A stretch of DNA of 64,000 nt from contig NZ_CP142208.1 of the NCBI RefSeq assembly GCF_036865545.1, positions 992,001 to 1,056,000 on the forward strand. Direction: 5' to 3'. Each line of letters opens with the position of its first letter. Within the stretch, counting starts at the first letter, position 1. Shown piece by piece: positions 9,110-17,255 of this stretch. This DNA comes from Erwinia sp. E_sp_B01_1. Lineage in GTDB: Bacteria; Pseudomonadota; Gammaproteobacteria; Enterobacterales; Enterobacteriaceae. Under the pieces are notes generated by a model. It did not search any database and had not been told where the DNA came from. It was given only the letters and a program-made list of their open reading frames with translations. Position numbers and translations under genes: made by a program.

Positions 9110-10603
9110 TCAACGTTTCTGTACCGCCACTTTCCCGCTATAGCCCTGAATGCTGGCAACGCGATCTTCACGTGCAATCCAGCGGTAGAAGCTGGCCGAC
9201 AGCGCCACGCCAATAAACCAGCTGAAGTTCGCGACTTCATGCAGTGAAGGAATGAAACTGATCGTCAAACCAATCAGTACTGAAGGCACCAGCGCCACGA
9301 TAGCTTTGGGATTAAACCCGCCGCGATACCAGTATTTGCCTTTTGGCGTGTCATCAAACAGATCGTCCACCGAGATCTGGCTGCGTTTAATCAGGTAGAA
9401 ATCACACAGAAGAATGCCAAACAAAGGTCCGATAAACGCGCCCAGCACATCCAGCGTGTAATGGATCAGTTCAGGTGACTGGAACAGATTCCAGGGCGTT
9501 AACAACACTGAACCTACCGCTGCGATCATGCCACCGGTGCGGAAGCTGATTTTCTGTGGCGAGCAGTTAGAGAAGTCAAAAGCCGGTGAAACAAAATTCG
9601 CCACGATATTAATGCCGATGGTGGCGGTGATCATCGTCAGCAGGCCGATGGCTACGGCAAGATCGCTACCCACACGACTGACGGTTTCAATGGGATCGGT
9701 AATCATATGGCCGAACAAAGTTTGCGTGCCGGAAACAATGACCACGGTAACAACCGAGAACAGCAGGAAGTTGAACGGTAATCCCCAGCGGTTGCCACGG
9801 CGTATTTCCCCCATGCTTTTTCCATAGCGCGAGAAATCACCAAAGTTCAGCAGCGGGCCGGAGAAGTAGGAAACCACCAGCGCAGTAGCAGTTATCATCT
9901 GCCAGCTCTGCTCACCGGCAGTGAGCTGCTTGCTGGCCAGCGTCAGTGAGATACCCTCAAAGCCGGTCTTGTACACAATCCAGCCCGCCAGCGCCACCAT
10001 CACCACATACACAGCAGGCCCGGCGACATCAATAAAGCGTTTGATCGCGCTCATGCCATGCCAGAACACCATCGCCTGAGCCAGCCACATGATGCCAAAA
10101 CAGATCCAGCCAAGCAGCGACAGACCCAGCCAGGATGATTCGGTCATCGGTGCCAGCGAAGGCCAGAACTTCAGTGAAACCAGCATCAGGGCATTCGCCG
10201 CCAGGTAAGTCTGAATACCGTACCAGGCGAAAGCGATCAGGCCACGGATAACCGCCGGGATATTGGCCCCGAAGACACCGAACGCCTGCCGACAGATTAC
10301 CGCGTAGGGCACACCTGCCATCTGGCTGGGCTTAGCCACCAGGTTGGCACAAATCTGCACAATACAGATGCCGACCAGCAGACAAAGCAACACCTGCCAG
10401 CTGGCCAGTCCAAGGGTGAAGAAGCTGGCGGCTACCACATAGCCGCCCATACTGTGCACATCCGACATCCAGAAAGAGAAAATATTATACCAGCTCCAGT
10501 TCTGGTCGCGGGTAGGCGCCAGATCCTCGTTACAGAGCCGTGGGCTGTAATTTGCGTGGGCCTCAACCGCCGACGCCGTAGTGACATTCTGACTATTTGG
10601 CAT
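9110..10603 (-). CDS. NCS1 family permease, probable allantoin/hydantoin transporter
   Basis: This 497-residue protein has about twelve hydrophobic segments and the NCS1 signature near the N-terminus (NEDLAPTRDQNWSWYNIFSF), as in AllP, PucI and Mhp1. The NFGDFSRYGKSMGEIRRGN loop is also typical. These symporters import ureides or nucleobases with sodium or protons. The start at 10603 follows GGAG at proper spacing; a longer reading to 10648 lacks one. It is divergent from the GntR/racemase/allantoinase genes, so allantoin is the likely substrate (inference; compare hpxC of Klebsiella oxytoca). Confidence 0.85.
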   Translation of the reverse strand: MPNSQNVTTASAVEAHANYSPRLCNEDLAPTRDQNWSWYNIFSFWMSDVHSMGGYVVAASFFTLGLASWQVLLCLLVGICIVQICANLVAKPSQMAGVPYAVICRQAFGVFGANIPAVIRGLIAFAWYGIQTYLAANALMLVSLKFWPSLAPMTESSWLGLSLLGWICFGIMWLAQAMVFWHGMSAIKRFIDVAGPAVYVVMVALAGWIVYKTGFEGISLTLASKQLTAGEQSWQMITATALVVSYFSGPLLNFGDFSRYGKSMGEIRRGNRWGLPFNFLLFSVVTVVIVSGTQTLFGHMITDPIETVSRVGSDLAVAIGLLTMITATIGINIVANFVSPAFDFSNCSPQKISFRTGGMIAAVGSVLLTPWNLFQSPELIHYTLDVLGAFIGPLFGILLCDFYLIKRSQISVDDLFDDTPKGKYWYRGGFNPKAIVALVPSVLIGLTISFIPSLHEVANFSWFIGVALSASFYRWIAREDRVASIQGYSGKVAVQKR

Positions 10604-10655
10604 GAAACCTGCTCCTCTGAAGATAACTAAACGCAAACTGGTCTGCACAGGACAT

Positions 10656-10671
10656 TGCAGGATCCAGGCCA
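10656..10671 (-). promoter_or_regulatory. weak candidate sigma-54 promoter for the NCS1 permease
   Basis: On the minus strand TGGCCTGGATCCTGCA keeps the invariant GG and GC with ten bases between, but has about three mismatches to TGGCACG-N4-TTGCA. It lies 53 bases before the permease start. Support comes mainly from better sigma-54 sites elsewhere in the hpx genes. Confidence 0.35.
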
Positions 10672-10682
10672 GAATCCTTTTC

Positions 10683-10692
10683 TTGTATACAA
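10683..10692. promoter_or_regulatory. candidate GntR (HpxS-type) operator
   Basis: TTGTATACAA is a perfect 10-base palindrome of the TnGTnnnACnA type bound by FCD-domain GntR regulators. A looser copy (TGTGTACGA) lies about 15 bases to the right. Both are between the divergent permease and regulator genes. Confidence 0.5.
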
Positions 10693-10748
10693 AATATTAA
10701 AATGATGTGTACGATTAATTACGGAATTGATGTTTACCGGAGCAGGTA

Positions 10749-11468
10749 ATGAAGAGTGAAACCGGCCTGAAAACGGCCTCTGACTTGAATGACAAGGATG
10801 AACCTATCTACCAGGCGCTGATGTCGGCGATTGTGGAACACCAGTTACCCCCCGGCAGCAAACTGCCCGAAGAAGCGCTGGCAGAGGTTTTTGGCATCAG
10901 CCGCACCGGCATCCGCAAAGTGCTGCAACGCCTCGCCGCAGTGCAAATGATTGTGCTGACGCCCAAACGTGGTGCGCAGGTTGCCACTCCCTCCGTCGGG
11001 GAAGCACAGGACATCTTCCGCACCCGGGCGCTGATCGAATGTGCCAATCTGCCCGCGGTGCTGGCGCACTGCCAGTCCACTCATCTGGTGGCGCTCGAGG
11101 CGCTGACCCGTCAGGAGCAGCAGGCGCATGTCGATCACGACGGTTCAGCGGCAATCCGACTTTCGGCCGCTTTTCATATTCAACTTCAGGCCATTTCCGG
11201 TAATCAGGTACTGACTGAAATGGTCACGCGGTTGACCCAGCGATCTTCACTGGTCATTGCAGCCTATGGCGCACCCTGGCAGCAGGGGTGCCGCTGTGAC
11301 CATCACGACCGGCTTATAGAACTGCTGCGTAAAAAAGCGCTGAAGCCACTCTCTGACTCACTGCAGCAACATTTCGATCATATTGTGAACAGCCTGCTTT
11401 TCGAACGCAGTGGAGAGACGTTGCCAGACTTCGCCAGCTTATTTGCTGGCTACGGAGCCAAAGCATGA
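10749..11468 (+). CDS. hpxS: GntR-family (FCD) transcriptional regulator, HpxS-like
   Basis: This 239-residue regulator has the winged HTH PEEALAEVFGISRTGIRKVL (about residues 41-60) and a helical FCD effector domain (RTRALIECANLPAVLAHC to the C-terminus). It overlaps the racemase gene by four bases (ATGA). The same gene trio, regulator-racemase-allantoinase, is hpxSAB in Klebsiella oxytoca. It probably represses or activates the local ureide genes and the divergent permease; a palindromic candidate operator lies upstream. The start follows GGAG. Confidence 0.8.
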   Translation: MKSETGLKTASDLNDKDEPIYQALMSAIVEHQLPPGSKLPEEALAEVFGISRTGIRKVLQRLAAVQMIVLTPKRGAQVATPSVGEAQDIFRTRALIECANLPAVLAHCQSTHLVALEALTRQEQQAHVDHDGSAAIRLSAAFHIQLQAISGNQVLTEMVTRLTQRSSLVIAAYGAPWQQGCRCDHHDRLIELLRKKALKPLSDSLQQHFDHIVNSLLFERSGETLPDFASLFAGYGAKA

Positions 11469-12205
11469 AGGAAAGACAGATCATCCAGGTCATTAACCCT
11501 AATACCAGCCTGGCAATGACGGAAACCATTGGCGCTGCGGCGCGTGCGGTTGCCGGAGTTGGCACCGAAATCCTTGCGGTCTGCCCGTCACAAGGTGTGC
11601 AGTCCATTGAGGGGCATTTTGACGAGGCGATAGCGGCGATTGGCGTGCTGGAACAAATTAAAGCGGGGCGGGAGCAGGGGGTAAGCGGCCATGTGATTGC
11701 CTGCTTTGGCGATCCCGGCCTGCTCGCCGCGCGTGAACTGGCTCAGGGGCCGGTGATTGGCATTGCCGAAGCCGCCATGCATATGGCGACCATGGTGGCC
11801 ACGCGATTCTCCATCGTCACTACTCTGCCACGCACGGTGATCATTGCCCGGCACCTGCTCCGTCAGTATGGCTTTGAACAACATTGTGCCGCCCTGCATG
11901 CGATCGATTTGCCGGTACTGGCGCTGGAGGATGGCACCGGTCTGGCGCAGGAAAAAGTGCGTCAGGGCTGTATCCAGGCGAAGCGGCAGGATGGAAGTGG
12001 TGCCATTGTGCTTGGCTGCGGCGGCATGGCCAGCCTGGCGCGTGAGCTGACGCTGGAGCTGGGTATCCCGGTGATTGACGGCGTTGGCGCCGCAGTAAAA
12101 ATGGTGGAGTCGTTGGTGACGCTGGGTCTGTCGACCAGTAAACATGGCGATTTGGACTATCCTGTAAGAAAACCCCTGTCGGGTCAGTTTGCCTGCCTTA
12201 ACTGA
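11465..12205 (+). CDS. hpxA: Asp/Glu/hydantoin racemase family protein, probable allantoin racemase
   Basis: This 246-residue cytosolic protein has the two-cysteine active site of the racemase family: ACFGDPGLLAARE (Cys80) and VLGCGGMASL (Cys185), plus an N-terminal INPNTSLAMTE strand. HpxA in Klebsiella converts the allantoin enantiomers into each other so that the stereospecific allantoinase can use both. Position between an hpxS-like regulator and an allantoinase gene supports that role over hydantoin or aspartate racemization. Translation is coupled to the regulator by a four-base overlap. Confidence 0.85.
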   Translation: MKERQIIQVINPNTSLAMTETIGAAARAVAGVGTEILAVCPSQGVQSIEGHFDEAIAAIGVLEQIKAGREQGVSGHVIACFGDPGLLAARELAQGPVIGIAEAAMHMATMVATRFSIVTTLPRTVIIARHLLRQYGFEQHCAALHAIDLPVLALEDGTGLAQEKVRQGCIQAKRQDGSGAIVLGCGGMASLARELTLELGIPVIDGVGAAVKMVESLVTLGLSTSKHGDLDYPVRKPLSGQFACLN

Positions 12206-12231
12206 GCCGTCCCGACGTAAGGACTCTACTT

Positions 12232-13190
12232 ATGACTGAGCCGCAAGAAAAAAAGAGTACAGCTTTAATAAAAATTATCCCCGCGATCTGCGAGGCTATG
12301 CAGGGAATCCTCCGCACGCGGCCTGGCCGGGTGAGGCGCGGATTGCCGTGCAGTTCGTGCTTAACTATGAAGAGGGCGCGGAAAACAACGTGCTGCACGG
12401 GGATGCCGGATCCGAACAGTTCCTCTCGGATATTATTGGCGCGGCGAGTTATCCTGAGCGGCATATGTCGATGGATTCACTGTATGAGTACGGCTCCCGT
12501 GCCGGGTTCTGGCGCATCCATCATGAATTTCAGAAACGTGACCTGCCGCTGTCGGTCTTTGGCGTGGCGATGGCGCTGGCGCGTCATCCTGAAATTGTCG
12601 AAGCGATCAAAACGGCCAACTATGATGTGGTCAGCCACGGCTGGCGCTGGATCCACTATCAGTCGATGGATCCCAAAGCGGAACGCCAGCATATGCAGCA
12701 GGCGGTGGACACGCTCACCGATTTGTTTGGCAAAGCGCCTACCGGCTGGTACACCGGCCGCGACAGCCCCAACACCCGCAGGCTGGTAGTGGAGCAGGGC
12801 GGATTTACCTATGACAGTGACTATTACGGTGACGATCTGCCGTTCTGGACGCCGGTCACCTGTCAGGACGGCACGGTTAAATCGCATCTGATTATTCCCT
12901 ATACCCTTGAAACCAATGACATGCGGTTCGCCACGCCGCAGGGCTTCAACACCGCAGAGCAGTTCTATACCTATCTGAAAGACAGTTTCGATGTGCTGTA
13001 CGAAGAGGGCGAGTCCTCACCAAAAATGCTGTCGATTGGCATGCACTGCCGTCTGCTGGGGCGTCCTGGCCGGTTCAGAGCGCTGCAACGCTTCCTGGAT
13101 TATATTCAGCAGCATGACAAGGTCTGGATTTGTACCCGTCAGCAGATTGCGGAACACTGGGTGAAAACCCATCCGGCTCCGCAGGACTAA
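12232..13190 (+). pseudogene. hpxB: Allantoinase, PuuE/polysaccharide-deacetylase type, frameshifted near the N-terminus
   Basis: The main frame (from about 12255) reads a PuuE-type allantoinase: NYPRDLRGYAGNPPHAAW, VQFVLNYEEGAEN, ERHMSMDSLYEYGSRAGFW, VSHGWRWIHYQ and YTGRDSPNTRRL. This family hydrolyses allantoin to allantoate. The natural ATG at 12232, with TAAGGA upstream, is in another frame. The two join if the run of seven A residues at 12248-12254 were eight. In the main frame there is no start codon between a TGA at 12237 and the conserved region; the first alternative is GTG 12348, which would remove conserved residues. Either a pseudogene or a sequencing error. The remaining 300 codons are intact. 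Confidence 0.75.
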
Positions 13191-13193
13191 ACT

Positions 13194-13226
13194 AAACCGG
13201 GCGGAATATTTCCGTCCGGGTTATTT
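13194..13226 (+). terminator. probable terminator after the allantoinase gene
   Basis: An imperfect inverted repeat (AACCGGGCGGAA and TTCCGTCCGGGTT) followed by ATTTAAAA begins four bases past the stop codon. It would separate the hpxSAB transcript from the PTS operon. Confidence 0.6.
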
Positions 13227-13285
13227 AAAAGCGGGGTAAATAATGGAACGGGCTTCGCAGTGAAAAGATCCCCCCGCTACTGCTT

Positions 13286-13301
13286 TGTGATTACCCTCGC
13301 A
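13286..13301 (+). promoter_or_regulatory. candidate CRP site of the ascorbate-type PTS operon
   Basis: TGTGATTACCCTCGCA matches TGTGA-N6-TCACA at nine of ten positions. It is 124 bases upstream of the EIIA start, in the only gap before the operon. Catabolite control would fit a PTS operon. Confidence 0.45.
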
Positions 13302-13424
13302 TAATTCCTGCTATTCACTCTCCCAGAGTCCAGTTTTTACTTCTGATTATTTCAATCTTTGGTTTTTTCATTTCAGGCATTTGGCTTCAGGATAGCGCAT
13401 GGACTATCTGGCAGGAGCCAATCA

Positions 13425-13880
13425 GTGAATAACGAAATCATTCCTTTAACCCATATCCGCTTGCAGAACGACAGTACAGAGTGGCGTGAAGCAGTGATTA
13501 GCGCAGGTGAATTACTGGTGGCTGGAAAATGCAGTCTGCCTGCTTATACCGATGAAATGCTGAGGGTAGTGGAGGAGTTTGGCCCCTATATCGTGGTGGC
13601 TCCGGGAATTGCCCTGGCGCACGCCCGCCCCAGCGCCAGCGTTCTCACTGCAGGGCTCAGCCTTATCACCTTATCCACGCCGGTTGCCTTTGGTCATGAA
13701 GAAAACGATCCGGTGTGGCTGGTCATAGCCCTGTGTGCGCCGGATAAAACTTCTCACCTGGCGTTACTGGCCCAGCTGGTGAGCTTTCTTGATGACGAAA
13801 ATAACCTCAATTTTTTAAAACAGTGCGATGACGCTGAGAAAATCTGTCTGGCTATAAATAAAACGCAAAAGGGAGAGTGA
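13425..13880 (+). CDS. PTS EIIA component, ascorbate/mannitol-fructose superfamily
   Basis: This 151-residue protein passes phosphate from HPr to EIIB. The active histidine is His66 in PGIALAHARPS, the usual PxxAxPHxR-type context of the family, and the length is close to UlaC (154). The GTG start at 13425 follows AGGAG at ideal spacing; an open frame from 13359 lacks one. It is the first gene of a six-gene operon, four bases ahead of EIIB. Confidence 0.85.
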   Translation: MNNEIIPLTHIRLQNDSTEWREAVISAGELLVAGKCSLPAYTDEMLRVVEEFGPYIVVAPGIALAHARPSASVLTAGLSLITLSTPVAFGHEENDPVWLVIALCAPDKTSHLALLAQLVSFLDDENNLNFLKQCDDAEKICLAINKTQKGE

Positions 13881-13883
13881 AAA

Positions 13884-14165
13884 ATGAAAATTGTCTGTGT
13901 ATGTGGCATGGGACTGGGTTCAAGCGTTATCGCTAAAATAAACATTGAACAGGTGCTGAAAAATATCGGCGTCACAGCAGAGGTGGAGACCTGTGACCTG
14001 GGAAGTATCCGCAGTGTGAAAGCCGATCTCTATGTCACAACCCGCGAATTAGCGGTAACAATGCCAGAAGAATTGCAGGCCTCAACGCTGGTATTAACGA
14101 ATTTTGTCCGGAAAGTGGAAATAGAAAAAAGCCTCGCTGACTACCTCAGGGAAAAGGGATTATAA
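13884..14165 (+). CDS. PTS EIIB component, ascorbate (UlaB) type
   Basis: A 93-residue EIIB starting with MKIVCVCGMGLGSS, where Cys7 in CGxGxGSS is the phosphorylated residue. Length and motif match the UlaB/GatB type of small EIIB proteins. It lies between EIIA and EIIC in a tight operon with a GGGAG ribosome-binding site. It should act at the cytosolic face of the EIIC permease. Confidence 0.88.
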   Translation: MKIVCVCGMGLGSSVIAKINIEQVLKNIGVTAEVETCDLGSIRSVKADLYVTTRELAVTMPEELQASTLVLTNFVRKVEIEKSLADYLREKGL

Positions 14166-14186
14166 AAACTTCTGGAGCAGGAAATA

Positions 14187-15488
14187 ATGAAAGACGTTAT
14201 CGGATTTATTATTTATCAAATCCTGGATAAAGCGCCGCTCTTTTTAGGGCTGGTCGCCTTAACGGGTCTACTACTGCAACGTAAAAAAATGACTGAAGCG
14301 ATCGATGGCACGGTCAAAACCATCGTGGGGTTACTGATCCTCACCGTGGGGTCGGGCACCTTACTTCGCTCGCTGGGGCCGGTAATGAGCCAGCTCAATA
14401 CCAGGCTGAGTATCCAGGGCGTATTACCGGCCAATGAAGCCGCCTTTGGCGTGGCGATGGTTAATCTGGCAAATGATGTCACCCTGACATTTATTATCGG
14501 ATTTTTTCTCCATCTGCTTTTTATCCGGCTGATCCCCTGGAAGTGCTGCAAAAATGTCTACCTCACGGTACATATGCAACTTTTCCTGGCCACCTTTATG
14601 ATGCTGTCGCTGCCGGGCGCACTGGGGATTGGTGGGATACCCTTACTGCTCACCGGTGCCGTTCTTTGTGCGCTGTACTGGACGCTGACGCCGGGCATCA
14701 CCCGCAAACTTGGCCAGCATTTTATCGGTGATGACCTGACGCTGGGACATCATCAACAGGCCGGGGCCTGGCTCGCCTCCAGGGTGGCCCGGCTGGTGGG
14801 CACTCCTGCTCAGGATGCCGAGGAGCTTAAGCTTCCCGGTTTTCTCTCCATGTTTCGGGATAACACGATTTCGCTGGCGTTTCTGATGCCGGTAATCTTT
14901 ATGGGCATTGGTCTGGCAGTGGGCCGGGAAGGGATCACCACATTGAGCGGCAGCAGCCACTGGCTGGTCTGGCTGTTTATGCAGGGACTGACGTTTACCG
15001 CTGGCGTGGTGATCCTGCTGGTAGGAGTGCGGATGTTTATCGGCTCCGTGGTCCCTGCCTTCAAAGGGATCTCCGACCGTCTGCTACCCGATGCAGTTCC
15101 TGCGCTGGATTGCCCGGCCCTCTTTCCCTACTCCCCAACCGGCGCAATGCTGGGGTTTATCGCCTCGGTAGTAGGAGCACTGCTGGTGATGGCGGCAACC
15201 ATCGCCTTTAACAGCCCGCTGATCGTCTTCCCCAGCCCGATCATTATGTTTTTTGATGGCTGTGCTATGGGCGTCTTTGGTAACAAATATGGGGGCTATA
15301 AAGGTGCGCTGGCTGCCGGACTGATCACCAGTGCGATCGCTCATGCCGGCATTATTCCGCTCTATCCGTTAATGGGCTCGCTGTATGGATCCGGGCTGAT
15401 GTTCTCCAACATCGATTTCGCCCTGATCTGGCTACCTGTTTTAACCCTGCTGAAATACCTCGGCCTGGCACTGGGCCTGATGCCTTAA
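14187..15488 (+). CDS. PTS EIIC permease, UlaA (ascorbate) family
   Basis: A 433-residue membrane permease with about eleven hydrophobic segments, of the UlaA family that normally takes up L-ascorbate. Family features include the N-terminal IGFIIYQILDKAPLFLGLVA, the ANEAAFGVAMVNLANDV region and the PIIMFFDGCAMGVFGNKYGG segment near residue 355. Start has GGAG upstream (TCTGGAGCAGGAAATA). The partner lactonase and decarboxylase follow at once, as in ula operons, but the substrate may differ because the decarboxylase is not of the standard UlaD type. Confidence 0.85.
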   Translation: MKDVIGFIIYQILDKAPLFLGLVALTGLLLQRKKMTEAIDGTVKTIVGLLILTVGSGTLLRSLGPVMSQLNTRLSIQGVLPANEAAFGVAMVNLANDVTLTFIIGFFLHLLFIRLIPWKCCKNVYLTVHMQLFLATFMMLSLPGALGIGGIPLLLTGAVLCALYWTLTPGITRKLGQHFIGDDLTLGHHQQAGAWLASRVARLVGTPAQDAEELKLPGFLSMFRDNTISLAFLMPVIFMGIGLAVGREGITTLSGSSHWLVWLFMQGLTFTAGVVILLVGVRMFIGSVVPAFKGISDRLLPDAVPALDCPALFPYSPTGAMLGFIASVVGALLVMAATIAFNSPLIVFPSPIIMFFDGCAMGVFGNKYGGYKGALAAGLITSAIAHAGIIPLYPLMGSLYGSGLMFSNIDFALIWLPVLTLLKYLGLALGLMP

Positions 15489-15501
15489 CAAGGAAAGAAA
15501 G

Positions 15502-16131
15502 ATGAAAATTCAACTGGCGCTGGATTTGCTGGATCCGCGGGAAGCGTTAACGGTATTGCGGGAGGCCAGCCCCTATGTCGACATCATTGAAGTAGGCACT
15601 TCACTACTGAAACGCAGCGGGATAGCAATTGTAGAGGAAATCCGCAGCATTACCTGCAAGCCGCTGTTTCTGGATATGAAGATCATCGACGGGCCAGAGC
15701 GGGAAGCCACGCTGATGGCGCAGTGTAAGCCCGACTATTATTCGATGCTGGCCGTAGCCAGTGATACAGCCGTGCGCAAGGTGCTTGCCATAGCTGAAGA
15801 GAACGGAGCTCAGGTAGTGTTCGATCTGCAATCGGTAGTGGATCCGGTGCGTCGTGCGTTCGAACTCAGGGCGCTGGGCGCGCAAAGGCTGTGCGTACAT
15901 AAAAATGCAGATTGTGGAGACGATCTCTCACTGGCCTTCAGCGAATTTACTGAGATCAGGCGCGAAACAGGATTATCCCTATCGCTGGCGGGAGGGATTT
16001 CCTTAAGGACCCTCGGCCCGATCCGGGATCGGCTGGATCCCGATATCATCATTGTAGGCGGCGCGATCCTCAAGGCCACGGATTATGCTGAAGCGGCCAG
16101 TGCCTTTAAACAGGGTGCCTGCTCAGCCTGA
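15502..16131 (+). CDS. HPS/KGPDC-family (orotidine decarboxylase superfamily) protein
   Basis: This 209-residue TIM-barrel protein has the family residues Asp8, Glu30 and the D-x-K-x-x-D motif LDMKIIDG (Asp58, Lys60, Asp63), plus His133. Compared by eye with E. coli UlaD (KGPDC), the specificity positions Glu112, Arg139, Thr169 and Arg192 correspond here to Asp108, Ala136, Ala163 and a glycine in IVGGAI. The first three are the kind of residues linked to hexulose-6-phosphate synthase activity. It may therefore act on a product other than 3-keto-L-gulonate 6-phosphate. The gene lies between the PTS and the UlaG-like lactonase. Confidence 0.75.
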   Translation: MKIQLALDLLDPREALTVLREASPYVDIIEVGTSLLKRSGIAIVEEIRSITCKPLFLDMKIIDGPEREATLMAQCKPDYYSMLAVASDTAVRKVLAIAEENGAQVVFDLQSVVDPVRRAFELRALGAQRLCVHKNADCGDDLSLAFSEFTEIRRETGLSLSLAGGISLRTLGPIRDRLDPDIIIVGGAILKATDYAEAASAFKQGACSA

Positions 16132-16147
16132 GCACAAGGAGATCACA

Positions 16148-17215
16148 ATGAACAAGGTCAATGAAATTACCCGTGAAAGCTGGATCCTCAACACTTTTCC
16201 GGAATGGGGATGCTGGCTCAATGACGAAATCGCGGCAGAGCAGGTGGCGGCAGGCTCGGTGGCAATGTGGTGGCTGGGCTGTGTGGGGCTGTGGGTCAAA
16301 ACCCCCGGAGGAGCCAACCTGAGCATCGATTTCTGGTGTGGCAGCGGCAAGCGGCGCAAAGATTTGCCTGCCATGCCGCCCAGCCACCAGATGGCCCGCA
16401 TGAGCGGCGCGCGCATTGCACAGCCCAATCTGCGGAATACGCCCTTTGTGCTGGATCCTTTTGCCATCCGCGAGATCGACGCGGTGCTGGCAACCCACTA
16501 TCACGCCGATCATATCGACATCAACGTAGCGGCGGCTGTGCTGCAAAATTGCGATAAAAATGTGCCCTTTATCGGGCCGCAAGCCTGTGTGGATCTCTGG
16601 ACAAAGTGGGGGGTGCCAGAGAGTCGATGCAGGCTCATCAGGCCAGGTGATGTCATCAAAATTAAGGATGTTGAGATAGTGGTAGTGGAGTCCTGCGATC
16701 GAACCATTCTGATCACCGATCCCCCGCGCGCGCTGGCCGATGAGGGAAGCCAGATCCCGGATATGGATCTGCGCTCGGTGAGCTATCTGATTAAAACGCC
16801 GGGGGGAAATATCTATCATTCGGGCGACTCCCACTACTCCAATATGTACGCAAGGCACGGCAAAGAGCACAGAATTGATATTGCGCTGGGTTCTTTTGGT
16901 GAAAATCCGGTGGGCATCACGGATAAAATGACCGCAGTTGACATCCTGCGTATGGCGGAAGCGTTGCGCACTGAAGTGGTGATCCCGGTGCATCACGACA
17001 TCTGGAGCAATATGCTGGCCGATTGTCAGGAAATCATGACGTTATATGCGATGCGTCGCGATCGTCTGCAATACAAATTTGTGCCATTTATCTGGCAGCC
17101 AGGCGGCAAGTTTGTTTATCCGCAGGACAAAAACCGGCGGGTGTATCAGCATCCTCGCGGCTTTACGGATATTTTCACTGCCGACACCGACCTGCCTTTC
17201 CCCTCTTTCCTTTAG
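16148..17215 (+). CDS. ulaG: UlaG-like L-ascorbate-6-phosphate lactonase
   Basis: This 355-residue metallo-beta-lactamase-fold protein aligns along its length with E. coli UlaG (354): [56 protein letters not shown] (metal ligands), [24 protein letters not shown] and [11 protein letters not shown]. UlaG opens the lactone ring of L-ascorbate 6-phosphate. The start at 16148 has AAGGAG upstream and matches the [12 protein letters not shown] beginning of relatives. Relatives of UlaE and UlaF are not present nearby. Confidence 0.88.
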   Translation: MNKVNEITRESWILNTFPEWGCWLNDEIAAEQVAAGSVAMWWLGCVGLWVKTPGGANLSIDFWCGSGKRRKDLPAMPPSHQMARMSGARIAQPNLRNTPFVLDPFAIREIDAVLATHYHADHIDINVAAAVLQNCDKNVPFIGPQACVDLWTKWGVPESRCRLIRPGDVIKIKDVEIVVVESCDRTILITDPPRALADEGSQIPDMDLRSVSYLIKTPGGNIYHSGDSHYSNMYARHGKEHRIDIALGSFGENPVGITDKMTAVDILRMAEALRTEVVIPVHHDIWSNMLADCQEIMTLYAMRRDRLQYKFVPFIWQPGGKFVYPQDKNRRVYQHPRGFTDIFTADTDLPFPSFL

Positions 17216-17255
17216 AGGGCAGGGCAGGACGCAAGCGGCAACTCAGGGAGAGTTT

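Noticed and set aside
12232..12789. a separate 185-residue gene in the hpxB start frame
   Set aside because: After the first eight codons it is a shadow of the allantoinase in another frame with no family features.
17046..17255. 70-residue N-terminal extension of the PRD regulator
   Set aside because: It lies within ulaG in another frame; ATG 17256 has a good ribosome-binding site and begins the HTH region.
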